A stretch of 64,000 nt of DNA from Streptomonospora mangrovi (GTDB lineage: Bacteria; Actinomycetota; Actinomycetes; Streptosporangiales; Streptosporangiaceae): assembly GCF_027604915.1 (NCBI RefSeq), contig NZ_JAJAQC010000003.1:124001-188000 (forward strand), in the 5' to 3' direction. The notes under the pieces were generated by a model. That model was not told where the DNA came from. It made no database searches and saw only the letters and a list, made by a program, of their open reading frames with translations. Every line of letters begins with the position of its first letter. Positions within the stretch are counted from its first letter, which is position 1. Positions 34,987-44,018 of this stretch are shown here, piece by piece. The position numbers and the translations under genes are program-made.

Positions 34987-35838
34987 TCAGCCGTCCTCGC
35001 GGCCGGAGCCGCCGTGCGCCGCCAGCGCGAGGCCGCTCCCCTCCTCCCAGGTCTTCAGCCGGTCGGCGTAGACACGCTGGATCAGGGGATGGAAGCCCTG
35101 GCCGAAGAGCACCCGCAGCGGCGGGTTGGGGGAGTCCACGATGGTGAGGAGGGTCTGGGCGGCGGCGGCCGGGTCGCCGGCGGGCTTGCCGCCCGTGGCC
35201 TGGGCCAGGCGCTCGCGCAGGCCGTCGTAGGCGGGGGCGGTCCGGGCGAGGTGGCCGTTGGCGAGCGGATCGGGGTTGGCGCCGTCGCGGGTGGCGAACC
35301 CGGCGGGCTCGACGATGGTCACCTTGACGCCGAAGCCGGCGACCTCGCCGGCGAGGGCCTCGTTCAGGCCCTCCAGCGCCCACTTGGAGGCGTGGTAGGC
35401 GCCGCCGAGCGGCATCGCGACCAGCCCGGCGACCGAGGACAGTTGGACGATGTGGCCGGAGCCCTGCGCCCGCAGGCGGGGCAGCGCGGCCTGGACGACC
35501 CACAGCGCGCCGAACACGTTGGTCTCGAACTGGTCGCGCACTTCGCGCTCGGACAACTCCTCCACCGCGCCGATCTGGGCGTAGCCGGCGTTGTTCACGA
35601 CCACGTCGATGCGGCCGAAGTGCTCGGCCGCCCGCTCCACGGCCGCGAAGGCGGCGGAGCGGTCGGTGACGTCCAGCGCGAGGGGCAGCACCGCGTCGCC
35701 GTGGACCTCGGCCAGGCCGGCGAGGGCCGCCGTGTCGCGGGCGGTCGCCGCCACCCGGTCGCCGCGCTCCAGCGCGGCCGCCGCGAAGGCGCGGCCCAGG
35801 CCGCGCGACGAACCGGTGACGAACCAGACCTTGCTCAT
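34987..35838 (-). CDS. SDR family oxidoreductase
   Basis: The 283-residue classical SDR has TGSSRGLGRAF (cofactor loop, residues 8-18), NNAGYA, catalytic AYHASKWALEGL and a C-terminal extension of about 60 residues typical of SDR proteins with the ASKWALEG motif. NADP(H) use is suggested by the Arg in the glycine loop. Upstream of and co-oriented with the MarR gene, a common arrangement for a stress-responsive reductase. The substrate is unknown. Confidence 0.88.
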   Translation of the reverse strand: MSKVWFVTGSSRGLGRAFAAAALERGDRVAATARDTAALAGLAEVHGDAVLPLALDVTDRSAAFAAVERAAEHFGRIDVVVNNAGYAQIGAVEELSEREVRDQFETNVFGALWVVQAALPRLRAQGSGHIVQLSSVAGLVAMPLGGAYHASKWALEGLNEALAGEVAGFGVKVTIVEPAGFATRDGANPDPLANGHLARTAPAYDGLRERLAQATGGKPAGDPAAAAQTLLTIVDSPNPPLRVLFGQGFHPLIQRVYADRLKTWEEGSGLALAAHGGSGREDG

Positions 35839-36036
35839 GTGCTCTTCCGTTCTCCCGTTGACGGCTTCGGCCACAAGACCCCGCGCCATGCCCGCCTGTG
35901 ACAGGCGGCGGGTGTGACCCGCGCCATGGCGGGCAGCACGGTCAACGGCCCCGGCCCCGCCCTCGACCGGCGCGCTCCGCTCCATTTAAGATGGTGAAAT
36001 CATTCGGATTTTCTGGGCATCTCAGTGGAGGCGGCA

Positions 36037-36624
36037 GTGGCGGCTCGGCATCTGTACCTCGTGCGGCACGGCGCCGCCGACCCGTTCGGCGAGCTGACCG
36101 CCGTGGGGGAGCGGCAGTCGGAACTCCTGGCGGACCGGCTCGCGCGGCTGCCGGTGGACGCGGTGTGGCACTCGCCCCTGCCCCGCGCGCGGCGCTCGGC
36201 GCGCATCATCGGCGCGCGCCTGCCGGGCGTCCCGGTCCGCGCGGCCGACGAACTGGTCGACAACGTGCCCCACGTGCCCCAGGACCCGCCGCCCGCGTGG
36301 GCCGGGTTCTTCGACGGCTACGACCCCGCCGAGGCCGCCGCCGGCCGGCGCCGCGCCGACGCCCTGGTGGAGCGGTTCGCGCGGCCGGCCGCCACCGAGA
36401 CCCACGAGGTCCTGGTCACCCACGCCTATCCGGTGGCGTGGCTGGTGCGCCACGCGCTCGACGCGCCCCCGGCGCGGTGGCTGGAGCTGGCCTGCGGCAA
36501 CACCGCGCTGACCGTGATCGCGTACCACGACGGCGCGGCCCCGGCGCTGCGGGTGTACAACGACATGGGCCACCTGCCCGACGACCTGCGCTGGACGGGG
36601 TTCGGCCCCGGGGTGCGCCCCTGA
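36037..36624 (+). CDS. Histidine phosphatase (phosphoglycerate-mutase-like) protein
   Basis: The 195-residue protein has the catalytic RHG motif in LYLVRHGAAD near the N-terminus and the second His in VLVTHAYPVAW. LPRARRSARII provides the conserved Arg. I prefer the second GTG, because GGAGG lies five bases before it; a GTG 12 bases upstream overlaps that ribosome site. The family dephosphorylates small molecules, sugars or proteins through a phospho-histidine. The specific substrate is unknown. Confidence 0.85.
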   Translation: MAARHLYLVRHGAADPFGELTAVGERQSELLADRLARLPVDAVWHSPLPRARRSARIIGARLPGVPVRAADELVDNVPHVPQDPPPAWAGFFDGYDPAEAAAGRRRADALVERFARPAATETHEVLVTHAYPVAWLVRHALDAPPARWLELACGNTALTVIAYHDGAAPALRVYNDMGHLPDDLRWTGFGPGVRP

Positions 36625-36642
36625 GGAACGGCCGAGGAACGG

Positions 36643-36673
36643 GTGCGGGGCGGCGCGCGGCGCCGCCCCGCAC
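36643..36673. terminator. Bidirectional terminator, phosphatase/PPDK-like gene
   Basis: There is a perfect 13-bp stem (GTGCGGGGCGGCG and complement) and a 5-base loop between convergent genes. Confidence 0.78.
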
Positions 36674-36688
36674 GGTGTTCCGGTGCCG

Positions 36689-38299
36689 TCAGCCCTCGCG
36701 CCGCAGCACCGCGTGCGCGGCGGCCAGGCGCGCGGCGTCGTCGCCCCCGGGGGAATCGCTCGCCGCGTCGGCTCCGGCCACCGCGTCCGCCCAGGTCAGC
36801 AGGCGGCCCAGGTGGGCGTCGGCGGCCCCGGCCACCACCGGCGGGCGGCCGAGCACGATCTCGCCGCCGGTCCCGTCGACCGCCACCAGGGTGCCCTCGG
36901 GTACCGTGCGCCCGCCCGCGCGGATTCCGCCGCCCTCGGCCCCGACCACCAGGCCCGCCGCGCCCACGACGGCGGGTGTGCCCAGGGTGCGCGCCACCAC
37001 GGCGGCGTGGCTGGCCGGCCCGCCGCGCGCGGTCGCGATCCCCGCCGCCGCGGCCAGGCCGCGCATGTCGTGGGGCGAGGTCTCGGGGCGCACCAGGACG
37101 ACCGGGCCGTCGGCGGCCATGCGCACCGCCGCCTCCGCAGTGGTCGCGATCCGGCCGACCGCCACCCCGGGGCAGGCGCCCACGCCCCGCGCCAGGGGCG
37201 CGGCCCGCGCGGATGCGGCGATGCGCGGGGTGCGGGCGCGGCGGACGTCCTCGGGCGAGACCCGCAGCAGCGCCTCATCGCGGGTGATGGCGCCCTCGTC
37301 GGCGAGGTCGGCCGCGACGCGGATCGCGGCGGCGCCGGTGAAGCGCCCGGGTCGGACCTGGAGCAGCCACAGCGCGCCGGACTCGAAGGTGAACTCGGTG
37401 TAGCACGCGTCGCGGTAGTGGTCCTCGATCCGGGCCAGGGCGCCGGTCAGGGCGGCCCACACGCCCGGCTCCCGCGCGCGCAGCTCGCGCAGCGGCGGGG
37501 TGGGCTCGCGGCCGGAGACGACGTCCTCGCCCTGGCGGCCCAACAGCACGTCGCCGAAGGGGGTGCGCTCGCCGGTGGTGGGGTCACGGCTGAACGCGAT
37601 CCCGGTGCCGCTGCGGTCGTCGCGGTTGCCGAACACCATCGCCTGCACGACCACGGCGGTGCCCAGGTCGTGGGGGATGCCGTGGAGGTCGCGGTAGGTG
37701 CGGGCGCGGGGGGTGTCCCAGGAGGAGAAGACGGCCTCGACGGCGGCCGCCAACTGGTCGAGCGGGTCGTGGGGGACCGGGCGTCCGCACCGCCGCGCCA
37801 CGGCCGCCTCGACCGCGGCGACCGCGTCCTCGGCCGGCCCATGGAGGGGGTCGCGGGGGAACTCCGCGCCGGTGAGCGCGGCGCCGAAGGTCGTGAGGAA
37901 GCGCAGCCGTGAGTCCAGCGCGAAGCCGGGGTCGCCGGTCTCGGCGGCCAGGCCCGCGGCGGCCTCGGCCGTGAGCCCCAGGTTGAGGACGGTGCTCATC
38001 ATGCCGGGCATGGACACCCCCGCACCGGAGCGCACCGACACCGCCAACGGGCGGTCGGGGCCGCCGAACCGCCGCCCGGTGGCGGCGGCCAGGTCGCCGA
38101 CGGCGGCCGCCAGCTCCTGCCGCAGGCCGCCGGGCAGGCGCCCCTCGCGCAGGAACGCCCGGCAGGCGCCGGTGGTCACCACGAACCCGGGGGGCACCGG
38201 CAGCCCCAGGCGATGCAGCGCCACCAGGCCGTGCGCCTTGGCGCCCAGCACGGCGGCGGGCTCGGCCAGCCGCGCCGACAGCGGGCGCACCCACCTCAT
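36689..38299 (-). CDS. Short pyruvate,phosphate dikinase-like protein (no PEP-binding barrel)
   Basis: The 536-residue protein has the PPDK/PEP-synthase ATP-grasp region (VSVRSGAGVSMPGMMSTVLNLG; GTGIAFSRDPTTGE; FTFESGALWLLQVRPGR). A phospho-histidine domain follows with ARGGPASHAAVVARTLGTPAVVG, where the His is the phosphate carrier. Full PPDK is about 880 residues, with a C-terminal TIM barrel for pyruvate/PEP, which is absent here. The protein could phosphorylate another acceptor or depend on a separate barrel. It is translationally coupled (ATGA) to a small HTH protein and a TetR-fusion regulator, an unusual operon. Confidence 0.85.
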   Translation of the reverse strand: MRWVRPLSARLAEPAAVLGAKAHGLVALHRLGLPVPPGFVVTTGACRAFLREGRLPGGLRQELAAAVGDLAAATGRRFGGPDRPLAVSVRSGAGVSMPGMMSTVLNLGLTAEAAAGLAAETGDPGFALDSRLRFLTTFGAALTGAEFPRDPLHGPAEDAVAAVEAAVARRCGRPVPHDPLDQLAAAVEAVFSSWDTPRARTYRDLHGIPHDLGTAVVVQAMVFGNRDDRSGTGIAFSRDPTTGERTPFGDVLLGRQGEDVVSGREPTPPLRELRAREPGVWAALTGALARIEDHYRDACYTEFTFESGALWLLQVRPGRFTGAAAIRVAADLADEGAITRDEALLRVSPEDVRRARTPRIAASARAAPLARGVGACPGVAVGRIATTAEAAVRMAADGPVVLVRPETSPHDMRGLAAAAGIATARGGPASHAAVVARTLGTPAVVGAAGLVVGAEGGGIRAGGRTVPEGTLVAVDGTGGEIVLGRPPVVAGAADAHLGRLLTWADAVAGADAASDSPGGDDAARLAAAHAVLRREG

Positions 38300-38922
38300 C
38301 GAGGGAGTCCCAGGGTGGCCAGCAGGTCCTCGTGGAGTTCGGCCCACACGGTGTGGTAGGAGGCGAGGTCGTCGGCCACGTACGCGGTCTCGCCCGCGCG
38401 GGCGCGGTCGAGGGCGGCGGCCAGCCGGGTGCGGTAGCGGCCGAACCGGGACAGCGCCGCCGCGAGGTCGGCGATGACGGGTTCGGCGCGCTCGTGCAGG
38501 CGGGCGAACCCCGCCAGCACCCGGGCGTCGTAATCGGGGTCGCGGTGGTCGTTGACGGCCGGCGCGCCGCCGACCGGTTTCAACTGCCAGGCGGTGCACA
38601 GGTCGAGCAGTTCGGGATTGAGCACCAGGAACCGGTCGTAGGCCGCGCGCACGGCGCCGCGCGCGCCGGCGGAGTCCAGTTCGCCGGCGATGCGCCGGGC
38701 GTGGGCGGCGCGCCCGGCCTCGGTCAGGCCCCACGCGGCGAACGGGCCGGAGGCGCGGGTGACGAGACCGTCGACCCCCAGGTCGATGAGTTCGGACTCC
38801 ACCGCCGACTCCGTCAGCCCGGTGGCCGCCGCCAGGCGCGCCGGGGCGGCGTGCCCGCCGCAACGCAGGGCGTGCAGGACCAGCAGGTCGTCGGTGGTGC
38901 GCGGGGGATGGGGCGCGGTCAT
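38296..38922 (-). CDS. Winged-helix protein of the PPDK-like operon
   Basis: The 208-residue protein has an N-terminal MarR/winged-helix-like region (LLVLHALRCGGHAAPARLAAATGLTESAVESEL is the helix-turn-helix stretch, residues about 11-43 of the protein). The C-terminal part is helical, without a recognised domain (YDRFLVLNPELLDLCTAWQLKP). ATGA overlaps join it on both sides to the TetR-fusion and PPDK-like genes. It is probably a regulatory or substrate-recognition partner of the PPDK-like protein. A precise function cannot be given. Confidence 0.75.
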   Translation of the reverse strand: MTAPHPPRTTDDLLVLHALRCGGHAAPARLAAATGLTESAVESELIDLGVDGLVTRASGPFAAWGLTEAGRAAHARRIAGELDSAGARGAVRAAYDRFLVLNPELLDLCTAWQLKPVGGAPAVNDHRDPDYDARVLAGFARLHERAEPVIADLAAALSRFGRYRTRLAAALDRARAGETAYVADDLASYHTVWAELHEDLLATLGLPR

Positions 38923-40028
38923 GGGGTGGCCTTCCTTGATCGGGGGGCGGGGTCGGGCGCGGCGGTGGCGGCCGCGTGGGCGGCGCCGCGCCCCTGGGCG
39001 CGGGCCACGAGTGCGCCGGCGTGGACGCGCACGGCCGCCTCGGTGTCGTCGCCGGCGGCGGGCAGGCCGAGGGCGGCGGCGACGGGGGCGGCGTCGGCCA
39101 CGGCCAGCCGCAGCGGCCGCCACGTCTCCGGGGGGAACACCCGGCGCAGGCACGCGGCCAGGTCGGTGATCCGCAGCCGTACGAGGGCGCCGGTCTCGGC
39201 CGGGTCGTCGGTGACCACGACGACGGCGGCCTGCTCGCCCGGCCGCGCCGACCGCAGCGCCTCCTCGGCGGCGCCCAGGCGCCGGGCGCCCAGCACCGCC
39301 ACCACGCCGTCGGCGCCGAGGTCGATCGGTTCGCCGGTGATCTGGTCCACCAGGCCCGCCGGCGGTTCCCAGGGGTCGCGGCAGGGCGCGGCGGGGCGGA
39401 CGTAGGGCAGGTGGGCGGGCGCCCAGGTGTCGGCGAGGTCCAGCCCGGCCAGGTGGGCGCAGGCGCGGGCGCGGTCGAAGGGGTCGCCGAACCCCGGCGC
39501 GGTCTCGGCCAGGAACCCCGATCCGCCCAGGAGCGTGAGGGCGAGTTCGGCCAGCCGCACGCGGCGCGCCGCCGCGCCGCCGGGGCCGCACGCCTCCAGG
39601 CCGACGGCCAGCAGCAGCGCCTCCAGGTGCGCGAGCTGGGCGAGCACGGCCCGGCCGGGGTCGTCCTCGACCACGCCCACCAGGGAGCGCAGGTGCAGGC
39701 GGCCGCCGGCGGCGGTGTCCTCGACCAGCGGCAACCGCTCCAGCCAGGCGCGGGCGAACGCGCCGAGCGCCTCGCCCGCCGAGGCCGGCGGGTGCGGCGG
39801 TTCGGCGACCGGCCCGGCGCTCTCGACCAGGTCCAGCAGCACCGACAGGTACAGCGCCCGCTTGCTGGGGAAGTTGGAGTACACCGCGCCGCGCGTCAGT
39901 TCGGCCCGCTCGGCGATCCGGTCGACCTTGGCCGGTGTGTAGCCGTACTCCACGAACTCCTGCCGGGCCGCCGCCACCACGGCGGCCCGCGTACGCGCCT
40001 GCTGCTGCGCGCGGGTCAGTCGGACCAT
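38919..40028 (-). CDS. TetR family regulator with extra C-terminal domain
   Basis: The 369-residue protein starts with a normal TetR helix-turn-helix (RAAVVAAARQEFVEYGYTP, ELTRGAVYSNFPSKRALYL; residues about 12-60) and a helical ligand domain to about residue 200. A further 165 residues follow, which TetR proteins normally lack. This extra part is alpha/beta in pattern (GVVAVLGARRLGAAEEALRS, AAVVVVTDDP, RPLRLAVADA) and may be a second sensor. AGGAGG lies five bases from the chosen ATG. It leads the three-gene operon and likely autoregulates it. Confidence 0.85.
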   Translation of the reverse strand: MVRLTRAQQQARTRAAVVAAARQEFVEYGYTPAKVDRIAERAELTRGAVYSNFPSKRALYLSVLLDLVESAGPVAEPPHPPASAGEALGAFARAWLERLPLVEDTAAGGRLHLRSLVGVVEDDPGRAVLAQLAHLEALLLAVGLEACGPGGAAARRVRLAELALTLLGGSGFLAETAPGFGDPFDRARACAHLAGLDLADTWAPAHLPYVRPAAPCRDPWEPPAGLVDQITGEPIDLGADGVVAVLGARRLGAAEEALRSARPGEQAAVVVVTDDPAETGALVRLRITDLAACLRRVFPPETWRPLRLAVADAAPVAAALGLPAAGDDTEAAVRVHAGALVARAQGRGAAHAAATAAPDPAPRSRKATP

Positions 40029-40140
40029 CGCCCCTCCTCGGCTCCTCGACGCCACTACGATACTCGCAGAATCCCGATGATATGAACATTTGAATTTCGC
40101 GGACATGGAAACGGCGAAGGCGGCCGGCGCGGGCCGGCCG

Positions 40141-40785
40141 TCAGAGGCGGAACAGTTCCACGAACCGGTGCAGCAGCGCCGGATCGCCCGTCACGCGCAC
40201 CCCGCCCTCGGCGAGAGCTTGGTCGGGGGTGGTGGCGCCGGTCAGCAGTCGGCGGAGCGCGTCCTCGGCGCGCCTCTCCACGACGAGGTCGGGGGCGGGG
40301 TGGGGGCCGGTGCCGACTGTCAGCGCCCCCTCGCTGACCTGCACCCGAAGGGTGAAGCCCATGCGGACCTCGTAGCCGGCGGTGAACCCCCGGGCCGCCT
40401 CCGGGCGGAAGGACGTGCGGAACGCCATGGCGACCGATTCGGGGGTGACGACCTCGCCGGGGCGCGGTTCGCCCATCGTCCGCGCACCCCAGCGGCCCAG
40501 GGCGATCAGGGTCGGCTCCAGGTCGCGGCCGTGCTCGGTGAGTTCGTAAACGACGGCGCGCTCGGGGCGCGGCAGGGCGCGGCGGACCACCAGGCCGGTG
40601 TCCTCCAGGGTCTTCAGGCGCGCGGACAGGATGTTGGTGGGGATGGCGGGCAGCCCGGTGCGCAGGTCGGTGTAGCGCTGGGGTCCGCTGAGGAGGTTGC
40701 GGACGATCAGCAGGGTCCACCGTTCGCCGACCGTCTCCAGCGCGCGGGCCAGGCCGCAGAACTGTCCGTATTCACGAGCTGCCAT
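40141..40785 (-). CDS. HxlR-type regulator with SCP2-like C-terminal domain
   Basis: The 214-residue protein begins AAREYGQFCGLARALETVGE and has the HxlR winged-helix core RWTLLIVRNLLSGPQRYTDL and LPAIPTNILSARLKTLEDTG. After about residue 125 comes a small beta-rich domain (MGFTLRVQVSEGALTVG; PDLVVERRAEDALRRLL) resembling the sterol-carrier SCP2 fold found in some actinobacterial HxlR proteins, suggesting lipid-like ligand sensing. Divergent from the DUF998 gene, with an operator candidate between. Confidence 0.85.
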   Translation of the reverse strand: MAAREYGQFCGLARALETVGERWTLLIVRNLLSGPQRYTDLRTGLPAIPTNILSARLKTLEDTGLVVRRALPRPERAVVYELTEHGRDLEPTLIALGRWGARTMGEPRPGEVVTPESVAMAFRTSFRPEAARGFTAGYEVRMGFTLRVQVSEGALTVGTGPHPAPDLVVERRAEDALRRLLTGATTPDQALAEGGVRVTGDPALLHRFVELFRL

Positions 40786-40823
40786 GCTCCAGATCCTACT
40801 GGAAGCTTCGGTTGACAAAGTGT

Positions 40824-40840
40824 GCTTGCAAAAGACAAGC
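40824..40840. promoter_or_regulatory. Operator candidate, HxlR/DUF998 divergent region
   Basis: GCTTG (40824-40828) and CAAGC (40836-40840) form an inverted repeat in a locally AT-rich stretch next to TTGACA (40812-40817). The arrangement is typical for HxlR autoregulation. Confidence 0.45.
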
Positions 40841-40969
40841 TTGCTGCGCGACAGGATGTGGCGGCGGATGACCCCGCTCCGCTCCGTGTCCCGTCCCGTT
40901 CAGCCCGCCGTCCCCACCGCCGGCCCCGCGCGGCGGCCGCCGGCGCCCACACGACCGAGGAGCACATCC

Positions 40970-41638
40970 GTGACCGCGACGACCACCACCGCACCCGCTT
41001 CCGCCCCCGCCGCCGTCCGCGCCCGGCCCGGGGCGCGGCCCCTGCTGGCGGCGGGGATCGCGGCCGGACCGATCTTCCTGGCCTCGGGCCTGGCACAAGG
41101 GGTCACCCGCGACGGCTTCGACTTCACCCGCAACGCCCTCAGCCAGCTCAGCCTCGGCGGGGCGGGCTGGATCCAGGTCGCGACCTTCCTGCTCACCGGC
41201 GTGCTGCTGATCGCGGGCGCGGTCGGGATGCACCGCGTGCTCGACGGCGCGCCCGGCGGGCGCTGGGCGCCTCGGCTGGTGGCGGTCTTCGGTGCGTCGT
41301 TCCTGCTCGCGGCGGTGTTTCCGGCCGACCCGGGAGCCGGGTTCCCCGAAGGCGCGCCCGCCGGCCAGGCCGCGGCGCTCAGCGCGTCCGGCGCGCTCCA
41401 CATGCTCAGCGGCATGGTCGGCTACCTCGCGCTGAGCGCGGCGTTCCCGGTCCTCGCCCGGCACTTCGCCGCCCGGGGCCGGCGCGGGTGGGCGCTGGCG
41501 TCGCGGCTGGCCCCGGTGATCGTGGTGGCGGGCTTCGCCGCCTCGTCGGTCTCGGTGCTCGCCTTCACCGCCGGCGCGGGGCTCGGGCTGCTCTGGCTCA
41601 CCGCCCTCACCGCCAAGGTGCTGCTCGACACGCCCTAG
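40970..41638 (+). CDS. DUF998 family integral membrane protein
   Basis: GTG start preceded by GAGGAGCA, giving 222 residues. The first helix is followed by the DUF998 signature DFTRNALSQLSLGGAGWIQ, and there are about six transmembrane helices (for example ATFLLTGVLLIAGAVGM, VVAGFAASSVSVLAF). Function of the family is unknown. The divergent HxlR gene probably regulates it. Confidence 0.85.
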   Translation: MTATTTTAPASAPAAVRARPGARPLLAAGIAAGPIFLASGLAQGVTRDGFDFTRNALSQLSLGGAGWIQVATFLLTGVLLIAGAVGMHRVLDGAPGGRWAPRLVAVFGASFLLAAVFPADPGAGFPEGAPAGQAAALSASGALHMLSGMVGYLALSAAFPVLARHFAARGRRGWALASRLAPVIVVAGFAASSVSVLAFTAGAGLGLLWLTALTAKVLLDTP

Positions 41639-41678
41639 CCATCCGCCCCCGCCGACACCACCCGAGGAGGAGACCGCC

Positions 41679-41885
41679 ATGAACGCGCCCGCGAACGGTC
41701 CGGCAAGCTACTTTCCCGCGATCGAGAAGAAGTACGGCCGACCGGTCCAGGAGTGGATCGACCTCGTCCGCTCCGCGCCCCTGACCCGGCACGGCGAGCT
41801 GGTCGCCTGGCTCAAGGCCGAGTACGGGCTGGGCCACGGCCACGCCACGGCGCTGGTGGCCCACACCCGCTCCCACAGCCGCTGA
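41679..41885 (+). CDS. DUF4287 domain protein
   Basis: The 68-residue protein has the DUF4287 pattern: YFPAIEKKYGRPVQEWIDL and then LVAWLKAEYGLGHGHATALV. GAGGAGG precedes the ATG. It lies 40 bases after DUF998 and is probably co-transcribed with it. These small helical proteins have no established function. Confidence 0.85.
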   Translation: MNAPANGPASYFPAIEKKYGRPVQEWIDLVRSAPLTRHGELVAWLKAEYGLGHGHATALVAHTRSHSR

Positions 41886-41913
41886 ACCCCCGCCGACGCG
41901 CGGCCGACGGGGA

Positions 41914-41942
41914 GCCCGGCCCGGCGGACGGACGGGCCGGGC
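41914..41942. terminator. Bidirectional terminator, DUF4287/EamA
   Basis: There is a 10-bp perfect stem (GCCCGGCCCG with CGGGCCGGGC) and a 9-base loop between convergent genes. Confidence 0.7.
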
Positions 41943-41948
41943 CGGTCC

Positions 41949-42959
41949 TCAGCGGCGTGTGGCCAGGACCACGCCGGCCAGGCACAGGGCGCCGCCGGCC
42001 AGCGCCAGGGCGGTGGGGACCTCGCCCAGCAGGACCCAGGACAGCGCCACGGTGACCGGCGGCGACAGGTAGGTCACCGCGACGGTGCGGCCCGCCGTCC
42101 AGTGGGACAGCACATAGCCCCAGGTCAAAAAGCCCACCGCCGTGGGGAACACGCCCAGGTAGAGCACCGCCGCCACCGACTCCGGCGGCGCGGCGGCGAG
42201 TTCGGCCAGCAGCGCGGGCAGGAACGGCAGCAGCGCCGCCGTGCCCGCCAGCGCGCCCAGCCACGTCATCGTCACCGCGTCCATCCGCGCCAGGAGGCGC
42301 TTTTGCAGCAGGACGGCCGAGGCGTACAGCACGGCGGCCAGCACCGCCAGCCCCACGCCGGCGGGGTCGGCGTGCCCGGTGAACCCGGTGACGGCGATCA
42401 GCGCCACCCCGGCGAACGCGATGGCGACCCCGGCCCCGAGCCGCCCGGTCAGGCGCTCGCCCAGCACCAGGACGGCGGCCAGCGCCACCAGGATGGGCGC
42501 CGTGGACACCAGCAGCGCGGCGGTGCCGGCGTCCACCAGCCGCTCGGCGGCGTTGAGCGCCACGTTGTACCCGCCGAACCACACCACGCCCCAGAACGCG
42601 ACCATTCCCAGCAGGCCGCCCCGGGGCAGGCCGCGCGCGGGCGCCGGCGCGGCGGCGGTCCGGGCGGCGGCCCGGCGCCGGGCCGCCGCTGCCGCCGTGA
42701 ACAGGGTCAGCGCCAGGGCGGCCGCCGCCATGCGGCCCAGCGCCATCGCGCCGGGGGAGAAGTCGTGCCCGGCGGAGCGGATCCCCACGAAGGCCGAGGC
42801 CCACAGCAGCACGGTGGTCCCCGCCGCGGCCGCGATCGTCCAGGCCGGCGGCCGGGCGGTGACCGGGGCGGCGGGCGGGGCTGCGGGCGGTGGGGGCGGG
42901 GCGGCGCCGCTCTCCGGGCCGCCGGGTGCGGGGATCTCAAGGCTGCGCGGATGACTCAT
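41949..42959 (-). CDS. EamA/DMT family transporter
   Basis: The 336-residue protein has a Pro-rich cytoplasmic leader of about 45 residues, then ten hydrophobic segments arranged as two EamA repeats (LLWASAFVGIRSAG in the first; LAVLAAVLYASAVLLQKRLL in the second). The ending YLSPPVTVALSWVLLGEVP is characteristic. Drug/metabolite transporters of this type export amino acids or other small molecules. Divergently transcribed from a LysR gene that probably controls it. Confidence 0.88.
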   Translation of the reverse strand: MSHPRSLEIPAPGGPESGAAPPPPPAAPPAAPVTARPPAWTIAAAAGTTVLLWASAFVGIRSAGHDFSPGAMALGRMAAAALALTLFTAAAAARRRAAARTAAAPAPARGLPRGGLLGMVAFWGVVWFGGYNVALNAAERLVDAGTAALLVSTAPILVALAAVLVLGERLTGRLGAGVAIAFAGVALIAVTGFTGHADPAGVGLAVLAAVLYASAVLLQKRLLARMDAVTMTWLGALAGTAALLPFLPALLAELAAAPPESVAAVLYLGVFPTAVGFLTWGYVLSHWTAGRTVAVTYLSPPVTVALSWVLLGEVPTALALAGGALCLAGVVLATRR

Positions 42960-43041
42960 GCCAGCGATTCTCACGCGGCCGACGCTTCAGTACCAGCGAC
43001 TCTTTCTTCACGACCGTTCAGTGCCGCTGTAGAGTCGGGCC

Positions 43042-43965
43042 ATGCTCGACGTCCACCGGCTCCAGGTCTTCCGCTCCGTCGTGGCCTCCGGTTCGGTCCA
43101 GGCGGCCGCCGCCAACCTCGGCTACACCCCCTCCGCCGTCAGCCAGCACCTCACCGCCCTCCAGCGCGAGACCGGCCTGACCCTCTTCGCGCGGGTGGGG
43201 CGCGGCCTGCGCCCCACGGCCGCCGCCCACGCGCTGGCAGCCGAGGCCGACCGCGTCCTCGCGCGGCTGGGCGAGGCGGAGTCGCTGGTGGCCGACCTCC
43301 GCTCGGGCCGCACCGGCTCGCTGTCCATCGCCTACTTCGCCTCGGTGGGATCGGCGTGGATGCCGCACGTGGTCCGGCGGCTGGACACCGACCTGCCGGG
43401 CGTGCGGCTCCACCTCGAACTGCGCGAGCACATCCCCGACTCCGCCGAGGAGCGCGCCGACGTCCAGGTGGTCGTGGCGCGGGCCGGCTTCGCGCCGGGT
43501 CCGGGGTTCACCGCCCACCACCTCCTCGACGACCCCTACGTGGCGGCGCTGCCCGAGGGGCACCGGTTCACCGGCCGCGACGAGGTCGAACTCGCCGAAC
43601 TGGCCGACGACCGCTGGATCGACAACGACTTCGCCCGCGGCTGGTGCCGCGCCAACCTGCTGGAGTCCTGCACCGCCGCCGGCTTCAGCCCGGCCTTCCA
43701 CGTGGAGGCGCACGACTACCCCACCGCGCTGGCGTTCGTGCGGGCGGGTATCGGGATCACCGTCCTGCCCGCCCTGGGCGCGGCGCGCCTGCCCGAGGGC
43801 GTGGCGCGTGTGCGCCTGGTGCGCCCGACCCCGATGCGGTCGATCTACGCGGTGGTGCACGACTCCGTCGAGCACACCCCGGCCGCCCGCACGGCGGTGG
43901 AGGTCCTGCGCGAGGTCGCGGCCGGCGCGCGCGGCGCCCGGCCCGCGCGCCGGCCGGCCGCCTGA
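43042..43965 (+). CDS. LysR family transcriptional regulator
   Basis: The 307-residue protein has the LysR helix-turn-helix at residues 1-60 (LQVFRSVVASGSVQAAA, TPSAVSQHLTALQRETG) and an effector-binding domain. The 82-base gap to the divergent EamA gene would hold both promoters and the LysR site, with no obvious T-N11-A motif beyond CATGCCAGCGATTCTCACG-type AT-poor sequence. It likely activates the transporter in response to its cargo. Confidence 0.9.
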   Translation: MLDVHRLQVFRSVVASGSVQAAAANLGYTPSAVSQHLTALQRETGLTLFARVGRGLRPTAAAHALAAEADRVLARLGEAESLVADLRSGRTGSLSIAYFASVGSAWMPHVVRRLDTDLPGVRLHLELREHIPDSAEERADVQVVVARAGFAPGPGFTAHHLLDDPYVAALPEGHRFTGRDEVELAELADDRWIDNDFARGWCRANLLESCTAAGFSPAFHVEAHDYPTALAFVRAGIGITVLPALGAARLPEGVARVRLVRPTPMRSIYAVVHDSVEHTPAARTAVEVLREVAAGARGARPARRPAA

Positions 43966-43988
43966 GGCGCGCGGCACGGCCGCCCGCA

Positions 43989-44014
43989 CCGGCCGGCGGA
44001 CCCCCGCCGGCCGG
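43989..44014. terminator. Bidirectional terminator, LysR/DyP
   Basis: There is an 11-bp perfect stem (CCGGCCGGCGG and complement) with a 4-base loop between convergent genes. Confidence 0.72.
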
Positions 44015-44018
44015 CCGC

